Positions 8,800-17,259 of a stretch of DNA of 64,000 nt are shown here, piece after piece. The number at the start of each line of letters is the position of its first letter. Position 1 is the stretch's first letter. Made by a program: the position numbers and the translations under genes. The notes under the pieces are model-generated. The model was not told the DNA's origin, made no database searches, and saw only the letters and a list, made by a program, of their open reading frames with translations. Source of the stretch: Dokdonella_A sp049583635 (GTDB taxonomy: Bacteria > Pseudomonadota > Gammaproteobacteria > Xanthomonadales > Rhodanobacteraceae); the NCBI GenBank assembly GCA_049583635.1, contig JBAUWF010000034.1, forward strand, positions 1 to 64,000, read 5' to 3'.

Positions 8800-8817
8800 G
8801 CAGCCATGGATGGCTGC
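8800..8817. other. hairpin between merR-like gene and tRNA-Pro
   Basis: GCAGCCAT and ATGGCTGC form a perfect inverted repeat about 20 bases beyond the merR-like stop. There is no T-run on either side, so it may be a transcript-end stabilising structure rather than an intrinsic terminator. Confidence 0.35.
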
Positions 8818-8836
8818 TGCGCGACCGGAATAGCCA

Positions 8837-9193
8837 CTATTGCCTCAGGATTTGCAGCAACTCCTCAAGCTCAAGCCGCAGCTGGCGCACGATCTGGCTC
8901 GACATGCTGATTTCCATCCTTCCCTGGGCACCATCGAGCCGCTGGCGGGCACCGGTGATCGTGAAGCCCTGATCGTACAGCAACGAACGGATCTGCCGGA
9001 TCACGAGCACATCGTGACGCTGATAATAGCGACGGTTGCCGCGCCGCTTGACCGGTTTGAGGTTGGTGAACTCCTGTTCCCAATAGCGCAAGACGTGCGG
9101 TTTCACACCGCACAACTCGCTGACCTCGCCGATGGTGAAATAGCGTTTGGCCGGAATTGCCGGCAATTCGCTATTGCTGCCCTGATCCAACAT
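8837..9193 (-). CDS. MerR-family transcriptional regulator
   Basis: A 118-residue DNA-binding protein. The MerR winged helix-turn-helix spans residues 17-85 (YFTIGEVSELCGV, then LRYWEQEF and RRYY), followed by a short coiled-coil tail rich in Leu, Arg and Glu. No effector-binding Cys cluster is present. It overlaps the 3' end of ihfA by 23 bases and closes the translation operon. This merR-like gene beside ihfA is a conserved feature of many gammaproteobacteria, but its target is unknown to me. Confidence 0.9.
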   Translation of the reverse strand: MLDQGSNSELPAIPAKRYFTIGEVSELCGVKPHVLRYWEQEFTNLKPVKRRGNRRYYQRHDVLVIRQIRSLLYDQGFTITGARQRLDGAQGRMEISMSSQIVRQLRLELEELLQILRQ

Positions 9194-9473
9194 AGGCTTC
9201 GACCCGGAGCTTCAGCTTCTGACCTGGGCGAAACGTCACCACACGGCGCGCGGAAATCGGAATCTCCTCGCCGGTTTTCGGGTTCCGCCCGGGTCGCTGA
9301 TTCTTGAAACGCAGATCGAAATTGCCAAAGCCCGACAATTTCACCTGCTCCCCTTTTTCCAACGCGTCGCGCACGACCTCGAAAAAGGCGTCGACAAAGT
9401 CCTTCGCTTCGCGTTTGTTCAGCCCGACCTCAAGAAACAGTCGCTCGGCCATCTCCGCTTTGGTCAGCGCCAT
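9171..9473 (-). CDS. ihfA: integration host factor subunit alpha
   Basis: A 100-residue nucleoid protein that bends DNA as a heterodimer with IhfB. MALTKAEMAERLF is the expected N-terminus, and the DNA-binding arm FKNQRPGRNPKTGEEIPI carries the Pro that intercalates between bases. The ATG at 9473 lies one base after the pheT stop, with AGGGTAGG upstream. It is translated as part of the pheST-ihfA segment, as in E. coli. Confidence 0.97.
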   Translation of the reverse strand: MALTKAEMAERLFLEVGLNKREAKDFVDAFFEVVRDALEKGEQVKLSGFGNFDLRFKNQRPGRNPKTGEEIPISARRVVTFRPGQKLKLRVEAYVGSGQQ

Positions 9474-9474
9474 C

Positions 9475-11850
9475 CTACCCTCGCAACGTTGCCATGCAAC
9501 CGGTTTCCAGGGCGGCGACCGCGAGAGCGACACAGTGATCCGCTTCCTGATCCGTAAGCGTGCGCGATGCGTCCTGTAAAATCAAGCCCATAGCGAGACT
9601 TTTGACTCCGGTTCCTAGATTGCCCCCGCTGTAGAGATCAAACAGGCGAATGTCATGCAGGACCGGACCCACCGCCGCGCGAACCGTCGCCTCGATGCGC
9701 CCATAGGACGTATTTTCCGGAACTACAATCGCAATGTCGCGCCGCACCATCGGAAAACGCGACAACGGCGCGGCGCGCGGAAGCACGCGCGCAGCCAACT
9801 CGCCGAGGGCAAGTTCGAATACGTAAACATCGTCCAGATCGAGTGCGCCAAGAAGCTGCGGGTGCAACGCGCCAAGATAGCCCATGCTGCGGCCGTTGCG
9901 CGACAATGCGGCGCCGCGTCCAGGGTGCAGCCAGGGTTGATCTGCCTCCCCAAACATAAACTCGCCGGGCGCACCGGTCAATTGCAGCAACGATTCGACA
10001 TCGCCCTTGAGATCAAAAAAATCGACTGCGCGGCGTTCGGATTCGGCCCATTGCTCGGCCACGGCGAGCCCGCAGGCGACGCCGGCGATGCGCACTTCTT
10101 CGTTGACATCGTCGCGGCCCCGTTGAAACACGCGCCCGATTTCGAACAGACGCACACGTTCGCGTTGGCGACGGCGATTTCCGCCGAGCGCTGTCACCAG
10201 CCCTGGAAGCAGTGAAGTGCGCATTGCGCCAAGTTCCGCCGAGAGCGGATTTGCAAGCGCCACGGCATTGTCCGCCAGCCCCCACAGCTCCAGCAAGTCC
10301 CGATCGAGAAAGGCAAGGCACAATGCCTCGCAGTAATCGCGTGCGGCAAGCTGTGCCCGAAACACGCGCTCGGGCACGATTTCCTCAAGCAGTGGCGCCA
10401 CCGCCAAGTCACCACGCGGCGGACGTGTCGGTACCCGCTCGTAACCGTACACGCGCACGACTTCCTCGATCAGGTCTTCCTCGATCGCGATATCGAAGCG
10501 CCAGCTCGGGGCCACGATCGACCAGCCATCGCCGGTGTTCTCAACCGTCATGCCAAGCTTGCTCAGGATACGCACTACCTCGGCGTCATCGATTGTCATT
10601 CCGCATACGCGGGTCAGACGATCCCGGCGCAATTTGACGCGCGGACGGGTCGGCAGATGCGCCGGCAGCAGCGCTTCCTCTACCGGCCCGGCGCTACCGC
10701 CGGCAATCGAGATCAGCAGCTCGCTCGCGCGCTCGATCGCAAGCCGTGGCAGTTCGAAATCGACACCACGTTCGAAGCGATGCGATGCGTCGGTATGCAA
10801 TCCCAGCCTGCGCGCACGCCCGAGGATCGCGGTCGGCGCGAAATGCGCGCTTTCGAGAAACACGTTACAGGTGGAGGTGGTCGTGCGTGAGACATGACCG
10901 CCGATGATGCCGGCGACGGCCAGTGCCTTGTTGTCGTCCGCGATCACGAGAAATTCCGGATCGAGCTTTGGCTCACTGCCATCGAGCAGCTGCAACTTCT
11001 CGCCGGCGGCTGCGCGCCGCACGGTGATATCACCCGCCAGGCAGTCGTTGTCGAAGGCATGAAGCGGTTGGCCCAGCTCCAGCATCACGTAGTTGGTGAC
11101 GTCGACCACCGCACCTATCGAGCGCAGGCCGGAGCGATGCAGGCGATCGAGCAGCCACTGCGGGCTAGGTGCGGTCGCATCGATGCCGCTGATCACGCGA
11201 CCGAGGTAACGCGGACAATCGGCGCCCGCCTGCAAGTGGATTTCCCGACGCTCGGTGCTGATTGCCGCAACGGTTGGTGCCGCAGGCTCCTGCAGAGAAC
11301 TGCCGAACAGGGTCGCGGCTTCACGCGCGAGGCCGCGCATGCCCAGGCAATCGGGCCGGTTGGGTGTGAGCTTGAGTTCCAGGCTGGCATCGGGCAGATC
11401 GAGAAAGTCGGCCAACGTTCCTCCAAGCGGAGCATCGCCCGGCAACTCCAGCAAACCATCGGCATCGTCGCCGATGGCGAGTTCCGCCGCCGAACAAAGC
11501 ATTCCGGCGGACTCGACGCCGCGCAGCGTTGCAGTCTTGATGCGGGCGCCGTTCGGCAGCGTCGCACCGACGGTCGCCAGCGGCGCTTTCAGGCCTGCGC
11601 GAGCATTCGGCGCACCGCAGACGACCGTCGCTTCGATCGACCCGGTTGCCACCCTGCAGATGCGCAGCTTGTCCGCGTTCGGATGTGGATCACAGGCCAG
11701 GATCTCGGCGACGACGACACCGCCGAGTCCGCCACCCAGTGGTTCGACGTGTTCGACCTCCAGACCACCCATGGTCAGGCGTTCCACCAGCGCGTCGCGT
11801 TCGAGCGGGAGTTCGACCAGGGATCGGAGCCAGTTTTCACTGAACTTCAT
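9475..11850 (-). CDS. pheT: phenylalanyl-tRNA synthetase beta subunit
   Basis: A 791-residue subunit of the alpha2-beta2 enzyme that charges tRNA-Phe. It shows the N-terminal MKFSENWLRSLV block, the tRNA-binding (EMAP/OB) domain near 39-150 (GGVVVAEI, NADKLRIC), the B3/B4 editing module, the B5 domain and the C-terminal FDX-ACB tRNA-binding domain (PLSRFPMVRRDIAIVV). The length is normal. The start at 11850 follows pheS by 11 bases. The subunit also edits mischarged Tyr. Confidence 0.97.
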   Translation of the reverse strand: MKFSENWLRSLVELPLERDALVERLTMGGLEVEHVEPLGGGLGGVVVAEILACDPHPNADKLRICRVATGSIEATVVCGAPNARAGLKAPLATVGATLPNGARIKTATLRGVESAGMLCSAAELAIGDDADGLLELPGDAPLGGTLADFLDLPDASLELKLTPNRPDCLGMRGLAREAATLFGSSLQEPAAPTVAAISTERREIHLQAGADCPRYLGRVISGIDATAPSPQWLLDRLHRSGLRSIGAVVDVTNYVMLELGQPLHAFDNDCLAGDITVRRAAAGEKLQLLDGSEPKLDPEFLVIADDNKALAVAGIIGGHVSRTTTSTCNVFLESAHFAPTAILGRARRLGLHTDASHRFERGVDFELPRLAIERASELLISIAGGSAGPVEEALLPAHLPTRPRVKLRRDRLTRVCGMTIDDAEVVRILSKLGMTVENTGDGWSIVAPSWRFDIAIEEDLIEEVVRVYGYERVPTRPPRGDLAVAPLLEEIVPERVFRAQLAARDYCEALCLAFLDRDLLELWGLADNAVALANPLSAELGAMRTSLLPGLVTALGGNRRRQRERVRLFEIGRVFQRGRDDVNEEVRIAGVACGLAVAEQWAESERRAVDFFDLKGDVESLLQLTGAPGEFMFGEADQPWLHPGRGAALSRNGRSMGYLGALHPQLLGALDLDDVYVFELALGELAARVLPRAAPLSRFPMVRRDIAIVVPENTSYGRIEATVRAAVGPVLHDIRLFDLYSGGNLGTGVKSLAMGLILQDASRTLTDQEADHCVALAVAALETGCMATLRG

Positions 11851-11861
11851 GGCGTATCCGG

Positions 11862-12860
11862 TCAGGCAAACTGGCGCAGAAAGCGCAGGTCGTTCTCGAA
11901 GAACGCGCGCAGGTCGTCGACCCCGTAGCGCAACATCGCCAGGCGTTCGACACCGATGCCGAACGCGAAACCGGTGTAGCGCTCCGGGTCGATCGCGCAG
12001 GCGTGCAGAACATTCGGATGCACCATGCCGCAACCGAGTACTTCGAGCCACGATGTCGCGCCGGCCCGCTCCCAGCCGATATCGACCTCGGCGCCGGGTT
12101 CCACGAACGGGAAATAGCTCGGCCGAAAACGCATGTCGAAGTCGCGCTCGAAGAATGCACGCACGAATTCGACCAGCGTGCCCTTCAGATCGGCGAAACT
12201 CGCGTCCTCGGTCACCAGAATGCCTTCGACCTGATGGAACATCGGCGAATGGGTCTGGTCCGAATCGCTGCGGTAGACCTTGCCCGCCGCGATCAGCCGG
12301 ATCGGCGGTTGACGCCCCGTCATCGCCCGAATCTGCACCGGCGAAGTATGCGTACGCAGTAGTCGTCCGTCCGGAAAATAGAACGTGTCGTGCATCGCCC
12401 GCGCCGGATGATACGGTGGAAAGTTGAGCGCCTCGAAGTTGTGATGGTCGTCCTCGATTTCCGGACCTTCGGCTGTCGCATAACCGAGCCGATTGAAAAT
12501 CTCGACTATCCTGTCGAGCGCCAGCGTGATCGGATGCAGATTGCCACGCTGACTGCGCCGCCCCGGCAGCGTGACATCGACCCGCTCATCGGCCAGCCGG
12601 CGTGCGACTGTTGCCTGATCCAGCTGGTTGCGCCGCAGCGCAATCGCCTGCTGCAGTTGATCCCTGGCCAGATTCCAGCGCGCACCCTGGGCCTTGCGTT
12701 CCTCCGACGGCAACTTTCCAAGGCCTTTCAACTGCTCGGAGACGACCCCGTTCTTGCCGAGCAGGGAAACCCGTAGCGCGTCCAGATTTTCGCGCGTGGC
12801 AGCACCGGCAATGCTGGCCAGCGCCTGATCAATACGGGAGGTGAAATCATCCATCTGCAT
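11862..12860 (-). CDS. pheS: phenylalanyl-tRNA synthetase alpha subunit
   Basis: The catalytic subunit, about 332 residues. It has an N-terminal coiled-coil that binds tRNA (about 1-95) and the class II core: HPARAMHDTFYF (motif 1 region), FHQVEGILV (motif 2) and the GFAFGIGVERLAMLRYG motif 3. Phe binding uses the FPFVEPGAEVDI region. Two in-frame ATGs (12860 and 12854) are possible starts; neither has a strong ribosome binding site. Unlike E. coli, I see no Phe-rich leader peptide in the 90 bases before it. Confidence 0.96.
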   Translation of the reverse strand: MQMDDFTSRIDQALASIAGAATRENLDALRVSLLGKNGVVSEQLKGLGKLPSEERKAQGARWNLARDQLQQAIALRRNQLDQATVARRLADERVDVTLPGRRSQRGNLHPITLALDRIVEIFNRLGYATAEGPEIEDDHHNFEALNFPPYHPARAMHDTFYFPDGRLLRTHTSPVQIRAMTGRQPPIRLIAAGKVYRSDSDQTHSPMFHQVEGILVTEDASFADLKGTLVEFVRAFFERDFDMRFRPSYFPFVEPGAEVDIGWERAGATSWLEVLGCGMVHPNVLHACAIDPERYTGFAFGIGVERLAMLRYGVDDLRAFFENDLRFLRQFA

Positions 12861-12950
12861 TTCCGCGCCAAGAACGACAGGGGCCGGACACCGCCGCTCC
12901 CCCATCCATGCGCATGCGGGCTATTCGGACGCAGGCCGGATCGCAGCGGA

Positions 12951-13310
12951 TTACCCGGCCAGACCGGTCTTGGCCCGCTCGGCCAACGCGCCGAACGCCT
13001 TGATGTCATGCACCGCGATATCGGCCAGGACCTTGCGATCCACCGCAATACCGGCCTTGCCCAAGCCGTTCATCAGACGGCTGTAGCTCAGACCATACTG
13101 GCGCGCCGCCGCGTTGATGCGCACGATCCACAGTGCGCGAAACTGCCGCTTGCGCTGCTTGCGCCCGATGTACGCGTATTGCAGTGATTTGGTGACAGCC
13201 TGCTTGGCGACGCGATAAACCTTGCGCCGTGCGTTGTAGTAACCCTTGGCCCTGCCCAGCAGTCGCTTGTGCCGGCGATGGGCGGTAACGCCGCGTTTGA
13301 CTCGTGCCAT
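12951..13310 (-). CDS. rplT: 50S ribosomal protein L20
   Basis: A 119-residue basic protein that binds 23S rRNA early in 50S assembly. MARVKRGVTAHRRHKRLL and the AKGYYNARRKVYRVAKQAV block are diagnostic. In E. coli L20 also represses translation of rpmI-rplT by binding a leader structure; a candidate structure is described before rpmI here. It starts 12 bases after rpmI. Confidence 0.98.
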   Translation of the reverse strand: MARVKRGVTAHRRHKRLLGRAKGYYNARRKVYRVAKQAVTKSLQYAYIGRKQRKRQFRALWIVRINAAARQYGLSYSRLMNGLGKAGIAVDRKVLADIAVHDIKAFGALAERAKTGLAG

Positions 13311-13322
13311 CGTCGTTCCCCC

Positions 13323-13520
13323 TTACGCGTACGGAAGCATGCGCGCGACGCGGCCCGCATCTTCCTTTCGCACATGGTTGGGGGCACGCAGACCGCGCTT
13401 GAGTTTGGTCGACTTCTTGGTCAGGATGTGACTCCTGAACGCATGGCCGCACTTGAACGTGCCGGATGCGGTCTTGCGGAACCGCTTGGCGGCGGCCCGG
13501 TTGGTCTTCATCTTGGGCAT
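13323..13520 (-). CDS. rpmI: 50S ribosomal protein L35
   Basis: A 65-residue basic ribosomal protein with the typical MPKMKTNRAAAKRF start and KKSTKLKRGLR core. AAGGAG lies before the ATG. It sits between infC and rplT in the conserved operon. Confidence 0.98.
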   Translation of the reverse strand: MPKMKTNRAAAKRFRKTASGTFKCGHAFRSHILTKKSTKLKRGLRAPNHVRKEDAGRVARMLPYA

Positions 13521-13550
13521 GGCCCATCTCCTTCGTTGTTGTTCGTTACG

Positions 13551-13596
13551 GGTCGAGCGGTGGGCACATGCCCACGCTTTCCATCCTGCTCGAACC
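13551..13596 (-). promoter_or_regulatory. candidate leader structure before rpmI (possible L20 site)
   Basis: An outer stem pairs GGTTCGAGC with GCTCGACC (one bulged base), and inside it lies a perfect hairpin GTGGGC-ATGT-GCCCAC. The stack lies about 30 bases before the rpmI ATG in a 138-base gap. In E. coli and Firmicutes L20 represses this operon by binding leader RNA mimicking its rRNA site. Position and shape fit that idea, but no specific L20 consensus could be checked here. Confidence 0.4.
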
Positions 13597-13658
13597 AGCT
13601 TGTAGGTCCTTGCGGGCCGGGTTTTACTTTCCTCGATGCATTGCGCCGCGCGCGCTGC

Positions 13659-14180
13659 TTATTTCTTTTTCGGAGCGACCATCATCACCATCAGGCGCCC
13701 TTCCATGCGCGGATACTGCTCGATCGTGGCTTCCTCGGCGATATCGGCGGCGATCTTGTTCACCATCGCCTGGCCGAGTTCCTGATGGGCCATCTCGCGA
13801 CCGCGAAAACGAACCGTGATCTTGACACGGTCGCCCTCATCGAGAAAACGCTTGAGGTTGCGCAACTTGATCTGATAGTCACCGACATCGGTAGTCGGCC
13901 GGAACTTCAGCTCCTTGATCTCGATCTGCTTGGCCTTCTTCTTGGCGGCGTTGGCCTTCTTCTGCTGATCGAAACGGAACTTGCCGAAGTCCATGATCCG
14001 ACAGACCGGCGGATCGGCATTCGGCTGGATTTCCACCAGATCCAGACCCGCTTCTTCCGACATCGCGAGCGCTTCTTCGCGAGACAAAATGCCTGCTTGC
14101 TCACCCTGCGCGTCTATCACACGAACCCGCGGCACGCGGATGTCGTGATTCCTGCGGTTGATCTTGTTGTCTGTGGCGAT
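13659..14180 (-). CDS. infC: translation initiation factor IF-3
   Basis: IF-3 binds the 30S subunit, prevents premature 50S joining and rejects wrong start codons. The N-terminal domain (DLVEIQPNADPPVCRIMDFGKF), Lys-rich linker and C-terminal domain (RFRGREMAHQELG) are all present. No ATG or suitable GTG starts the full protein: family similarity extends to an ATC at 14180 (IATDNKINRRNHDIRVPRVRV), eight bases after GGGAGG, giving 173 residues. E. coli infC uses ATT, so a non-canonical start that makes IF-3 limit its own synthesis is expected. GTG at 14135 would delete 15 conserved residues. Confidence 0.94.
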   Translation of the reverse strand: MATDNKINRRNHDIRVPRVRVIDAQGEQAGILSREEALAMSEEAGLDLVEIQPNADPPVCRIMDFGKFRFDQQKKANAAKKKAKQIEIKELKFRPTTDVGDYQIKLRNLKRFLDEGDRVKITVRFRGREMAHQELGQAMVNKIAADIAEEATIEQYPRMEGRLMVMMVAPKKK

Positions 14181-14211
14181 ACGTTCGTCCTCCCGAAAAT
14201 GAATTGCAGCG

Positions 14212-16131
14212 TCAGCCGCGATTGCGACCGGTCAGCGCGCATTCCGACCGCAACCGCTCCGCGAACCCGTCCACCGTCATGGATCCAAGATCGTCTCCGG
14301 CACACGCGCGCACCGCAACCAACCCCGAGTCCTTTTCCCGGTCGCCGATGACAAGGAGGTAGGGAACGCGGTGCAGCGTGCGGTCGCGGATTTTATAGCC
14401 GATCTTCTCGTTACGCAAATCCGATTCCACCCGGAAACCTTTGTCGACAAGGGCTTGCGTCACGCTCGTCACGGCATCGGTCTGCGCGTCGGTGATGTTC
14501 ATGACCACCGCCTGCACGGGCGCCAGCCAGGGCGGGAAATTGCCGGCGTGGTGCTCGATCAGAATGCCGATGAAACGCTCCATCGAGCCGACGATGGCCC
14601 GGTGCAGCATGACCGGCGCATGCCGGGCCGAGTCCTCGCCCACATATTCGGCGCCAAGCCGGCCCGGCATCGAGAAATCGACCTGCATGGTGCCGACCTG
14701 CCAGGCGCGGCCGAGCGAATCCTTCATGTGGTATTCGATCTTGGGGCCGTAGAACGCGCCCTCGCCCGGAAGCTCCTGCCAAGCGACGCCACAGGTCGCC
14801 AGCGCCGCGCGCAGCGCGTGTTCGGACTTGTCCCAGACCTCATCCGAACCCATGCGCTGATCCGGGCGCAGCGCAATCTTGAGACCCACATCGGAAAAGC
14901 CGAAGTCGGCGTAGACCTGCGTGGCCTGGCGATGGAACGCGACCACCTCGGACTCAACCTGCTCGTCGGTGCAGAAGATATGGCCGTCGTCCTGCACGAA
15001 GCCGCGCACGCGCATGAGGCCGTGCAGGGCGCCGGAAGGCTCGTTGCGCACGCACGAACCGAACTCGCCGTAGCGGATCGGCAGTTCGCGATAGCTGTGC
15101 AACCCGTGGTTGAAGATCTGGATGTGGCCGGGGCAATTCATCGGCTTCACCGCATAAGTCCGCTTCTCGGACTCGGTGAAGAACATGTTGTCCTTGTAGT
15201 TGTCCCAATGGCCCGATTTCTTCCACAGATCGACATCGAGGATCTGCGGGCAGTGCACTTCCTGATAGCCGCTGTCGCGGTAGACCTTGCGCATGTACTG
15301 CTCGACGACCTGCCAGATCGACCAGCCTTTCGGGTGCCAGAACACCAGCCCCGGCGCCTCGTCCTGCATATGAAACAGGTCGAGCTGCTTGCCGAGCTTG
15401 CGGTGGTCACGCTTCTCGGCTTCCTCGATCCGCGTGATGTAGGCATCGAGTTGCTTCTTGTTCGCCCAGGCGGTGCCGTAGATGCGCTGCAACTGCTCGT
15501 TCTCGGCGTTGCCGCGCCAGTACGCACCGGAAATGCGTGTCAGCTTGAACGCCTTGAGGAAGCGCGTGTTCGGCACGTGCGGACCGCGGCACATGTCGAC
15601 GTATTCCTCGTGGTAGTACAGGCCCATCGCCTTCTCGTCGGGCATGTCGTCGATCAGGCGCAGCTTGTAGTCCTCGCCGCGTGACTTGAACACCTCGATG
15701 ACCTCGGCACGCGGCGTCACCTTCTTGATGACGTCGTAGTCCTTGTCGATCAGCTCGCGCATGCGCTGCTCGATCGCGGCAAGATCCTCGGGCGTGAACG
15801 GACGTTCGTAAGCGATGTCGTAATAGAACCCGTCCTCGATGACCGGACCGATCACCATCTTCGCGCTCGGGAACAGCTGCTTGACGGCATGGCCGACGAG
15901 ATGCGCGGTCGAGTGGCGGATGATTTCGACCCCCTCAACATCCTTGGGCGTGATGATGCGCAAGTTCGCATCGTGGTCGATGCGGTCGCCGGCATCGACG
16001 AGTTTGCCATCGACCGCGCCGGCGACCGTTGCCTTTGCGAGACCGGGACCGATCGAGGCCGCGACTTCGGCAACCGTGACGGGATGATCGAACGGCTTCT
16101 TGCTGCCGTCCGGAAGAGTGATATTGATCAT
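14212..16131 (-). CDS. thrS: threonyl-tRNA synthetase
   Basis: A 639-residue class II synthetase. The TGS domain covers residues 1-60. The editing domain carries HSTAHLVGHAV (HxxxH), and the catalytic core has the zinc-binding MNCPGH Cys, GEFGSCVRNEPSG (motif 2) and the C-terminal HRAIVGSMERFIGILIEHH motif 3. The anticodon-binding domain ends the protein (NITDAQ, LRNEKIGYKIRD). The start ATG (16131) lies 15 bases beyond a hairpin with a T-run, described separately. It is the first gene of the translation operon. Confidence 0.98.
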   Translation of the reverse strand: MINITLPDGSKKPFDHPVTVAEVAASIGPGLAKATVAGAVDGKLVDAGDRIDHDANLRIITPKDVEGVEIIRHSTAHLVGHAVKQLFPSAKMVIGPVIEDGFYYDIAYERPFTPEDLAAIEQRMRELIDKDYDVIKKVTPRAEVIEVFKSRGEDYKLRLIDDMPDEKAMGLYYHEEYVDMCRGPHVPNTRFLKAFKLTRISGAYWRGNAENEQLQRIYGTAWANKKQLDAYITRIEEAEKRDHRKLGKQLDLFHMQDEAPGLVFWHPKGWSIWQVVEQYMRKVYRDSGYQEVHCPQILDVDLWKKSGHWDNYKDNMFFTESEKRTYAVKPMNCPGHIQIFNHGLHSYRELPIRYGEFGSCVRNEPSGALHGLMRVRGFVQDDGHIFCTDEQVESEVVAFHRQATQVYADFGFSDVGLKIALRPDQRMGSDEVWDKSEHALRAALATCGVAWQELPGEGAFYGPKIEYHMKDSLGRAWQVGTMQVDFSMPGRLGAEYVGEDSARHAPVMLHRAIVGSMERFIGILIEHHAGNFPPWLAPVQAVVMNITDAQTDAVTSVTQALVDKGFRVESDLRNEKIGYKIRDRTLHRVPYLLVIGDREKDSGLVAVRACAGDDLGSMTVDGFAERLRSECALTGRNRG

Positions 16132-16146
16132 GGGATGTCTTTGCTG

Positions 16147-16171
16147 AAAAAGTCCGACCGCCGAGAGTCGG
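16147..16171 (-). terminator. terminator-like hairpin in the thrS leader
   Basis: On the minus strand CCGAC and GTCGG form a GC-rich stem around an 8-base loop, followed by ACTTTTT. It lies between the predicted thrS promoter and the thrS start, so it could act as an attenuator. The stem is short. Confidence 0.45.
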
Positions 16172-16260
16172 TTGTGCTCTGCATCAGAACGATGAGAAGG
16201 CACTGAAGAGCAAGGATGCAGTGGCGTTACCGGGTGCTGCCCGGCACGTTCCGCGCGTGA

Positions 16261-16287
16261 TCAGGAATGAAATGTTCGCGTGTCCAT
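16261..16287 (-). CDS. possible 8-codon leader peptide of thrS
   Basis: The frame encodes MDTRTFHS and ends in TGA. GAGGG lies six bases before its ATG, a good ribosome binding site. Two of its eight codons are threonine (ACG, ACA). It lies after the predicted promoter and before the terminator-like hairpin, the layout of a transcription-attenuation leader. Such a short frame may arise by chance. Confidence 0.35.
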   Translation of the reverse strand: MDTRTFHS

Positions 16288-16349
16288 GTCACACCCTCGA
16301 CCAGCGGTTACCCGCGGGCCACCCTTGTCTCGCGCGGCTGCAGGCGCTG

Positions 16350-16378
16350 AAACTAGAGCAGGCCGCAGATGCTGTCAA
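16350..16378 (-). promoter_or_regulatory. predicted sigma-70 promoter of the thrS operon
   Basis: TTGACA (perfect -35 box) and TAGTTT are separated by exactly 17 bases, reading on the minus strand. A transcript starting here would carry about 210 bases of leader before thrS. Confidence 0.55.
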
Positions 16379-16488
16379 CGTCGCGAGGCGGATCATCCGC
16401 TGACATTGACGGCAGGCCCGCGTCGCGAACGCCTTTGCTATCCTCGCGGCATGCCCGTTTGCCGCCCCGCATCGCTCCAGGATCACAC

Positions 16489-16887
16489 GTGATTCCCGCA
16501 AAGCGACTCGCGATCCTGCTCGCTCTGGTCGCGGTGGCCGCACACGGCACGGACACATTCGATCAGCGCGTGCACCGCGCAAAGCTCGTCGAGTCGCAGG
16601 GCGACGGAAAACCCTACGTGCATGACATGTGGATGCACGTGGAGGCGGACGCCAACACCGCGATGCGCGCCTGTTTCAAGGCGGGCACCCCACCGGACAC
16701 CAGTGCCTTCGTCATGGTGGCGAACGTACTGCCCACCGGTGGCTTGGGGAACATCGATCTGCGCCCGCGAACACCGATGGCGCAATGCTTTGCCGATCGG
16801 TTCGCCAAGGCCCCATTTCCGCTGACGCCGACGATCTTCGGCGACGCCGGCGTGCCGATCGTGATCGAGATGAACATCAAACCATAG
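16489..16887 (+). CDS. small secreted protein, unknown function
   Basis: A 132-residue protein with a signal peptide (residues 1-18, ILLALVAVAAHG). The start is a GTG with AGGA seven bases upstream; no ATG is close. The mature part includes VMVANVLPTGGLGNIDLRP, then a Cys-containing MAQCFADRFAKAPFPLTP. That pattern of a strand, a Cys and a short hydrophobic FPLP end resembles TonB-C/AgmX-like periplasmic modules seen in other proteobacterial hypotheticals, a weak likeness only. It is divergent from thrS and stands alone. Confidence 0.7.
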   Translation: MIPAKRLAILLALVAVAAHGTDTFDQRVHRAKLVESQGDGKPYVHDMWMHVEADANTAMRACFKAGTPPDTSAFVMVANVLPTGGLGNIDLRPRTPMAQCFADRFAKAPFPLTPTIFGDAGVPIVIEMNIKP

Positions 16888-17039
16888 TTGCGCGCGAGAT
16901 ATTGTTGCAAAGCCCGCGTGTTAGACCACTGCCTTCAAATACGATTTTGCATGGAATGCATACACGCCTCTAAAAATTGCCAAACCGAACCGAGATCAAG
17001 CACTGGAAACATAAGATCCATACAGCCAGTACGGACATG

Positions 17040-17061
17040 AAAAAGGCCGCCCATGGCGGCC
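17040..17061 (-). terminator. intrinsic terminator of tRNA-Val
   Basis: GGCCGCC and GGCGGCC form a perfect 7-base stem with a 3-base loop, followed on the minus strand by five T residues. It lies 18 bases beyond the tRNA-Val 3' end. Confidence 0.85.
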
Positions 17062-17078
17062 CATCAATTAGATCAATT

Positions 17079-17153
17079 TGGTGGGCGGTACAAGGATCGA
17101 ACTTGTGACCCCTACCATGTCAAGGTAGTGCTCTACCGCTGAGCTAACCGCCC
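17079..17153 (-). tRNA. tRNA-Val (GAC anticodon)
   Basis: A 75-base tRNA with acceptor GGGCGGT, D-arm TTAGCTCAGCGGTAGAGC, anticodon stem CTACC/GGTAG with GAC, T-loop GTTCGATCC and an encoded CCA. It reads GTC and GTT. Confidence 0.97.
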
Positions 17154-17259
17154 ATCCCGGCTGGCGATGCGCCAGCAAGCGGCGCGAAAACTAGCACAGC
17201 GACGGGGGCAGCGACAACTGATGTCGCGAACGCATCATCACGCCGAGCCCCACGGACAG

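Noticed and set aside
12861..12950. Phe leader peptide (pheM-like) before pheS
   Set aside because: I found no short frame rich in Phe codons and no attenuator hairpin with a T-run in this gap.
14133..14135. GTG as infC start
   Set aside because: It would remove 15 residues conserved in IF-3, and a good ribosome binding site lies before the ATC at 14180.
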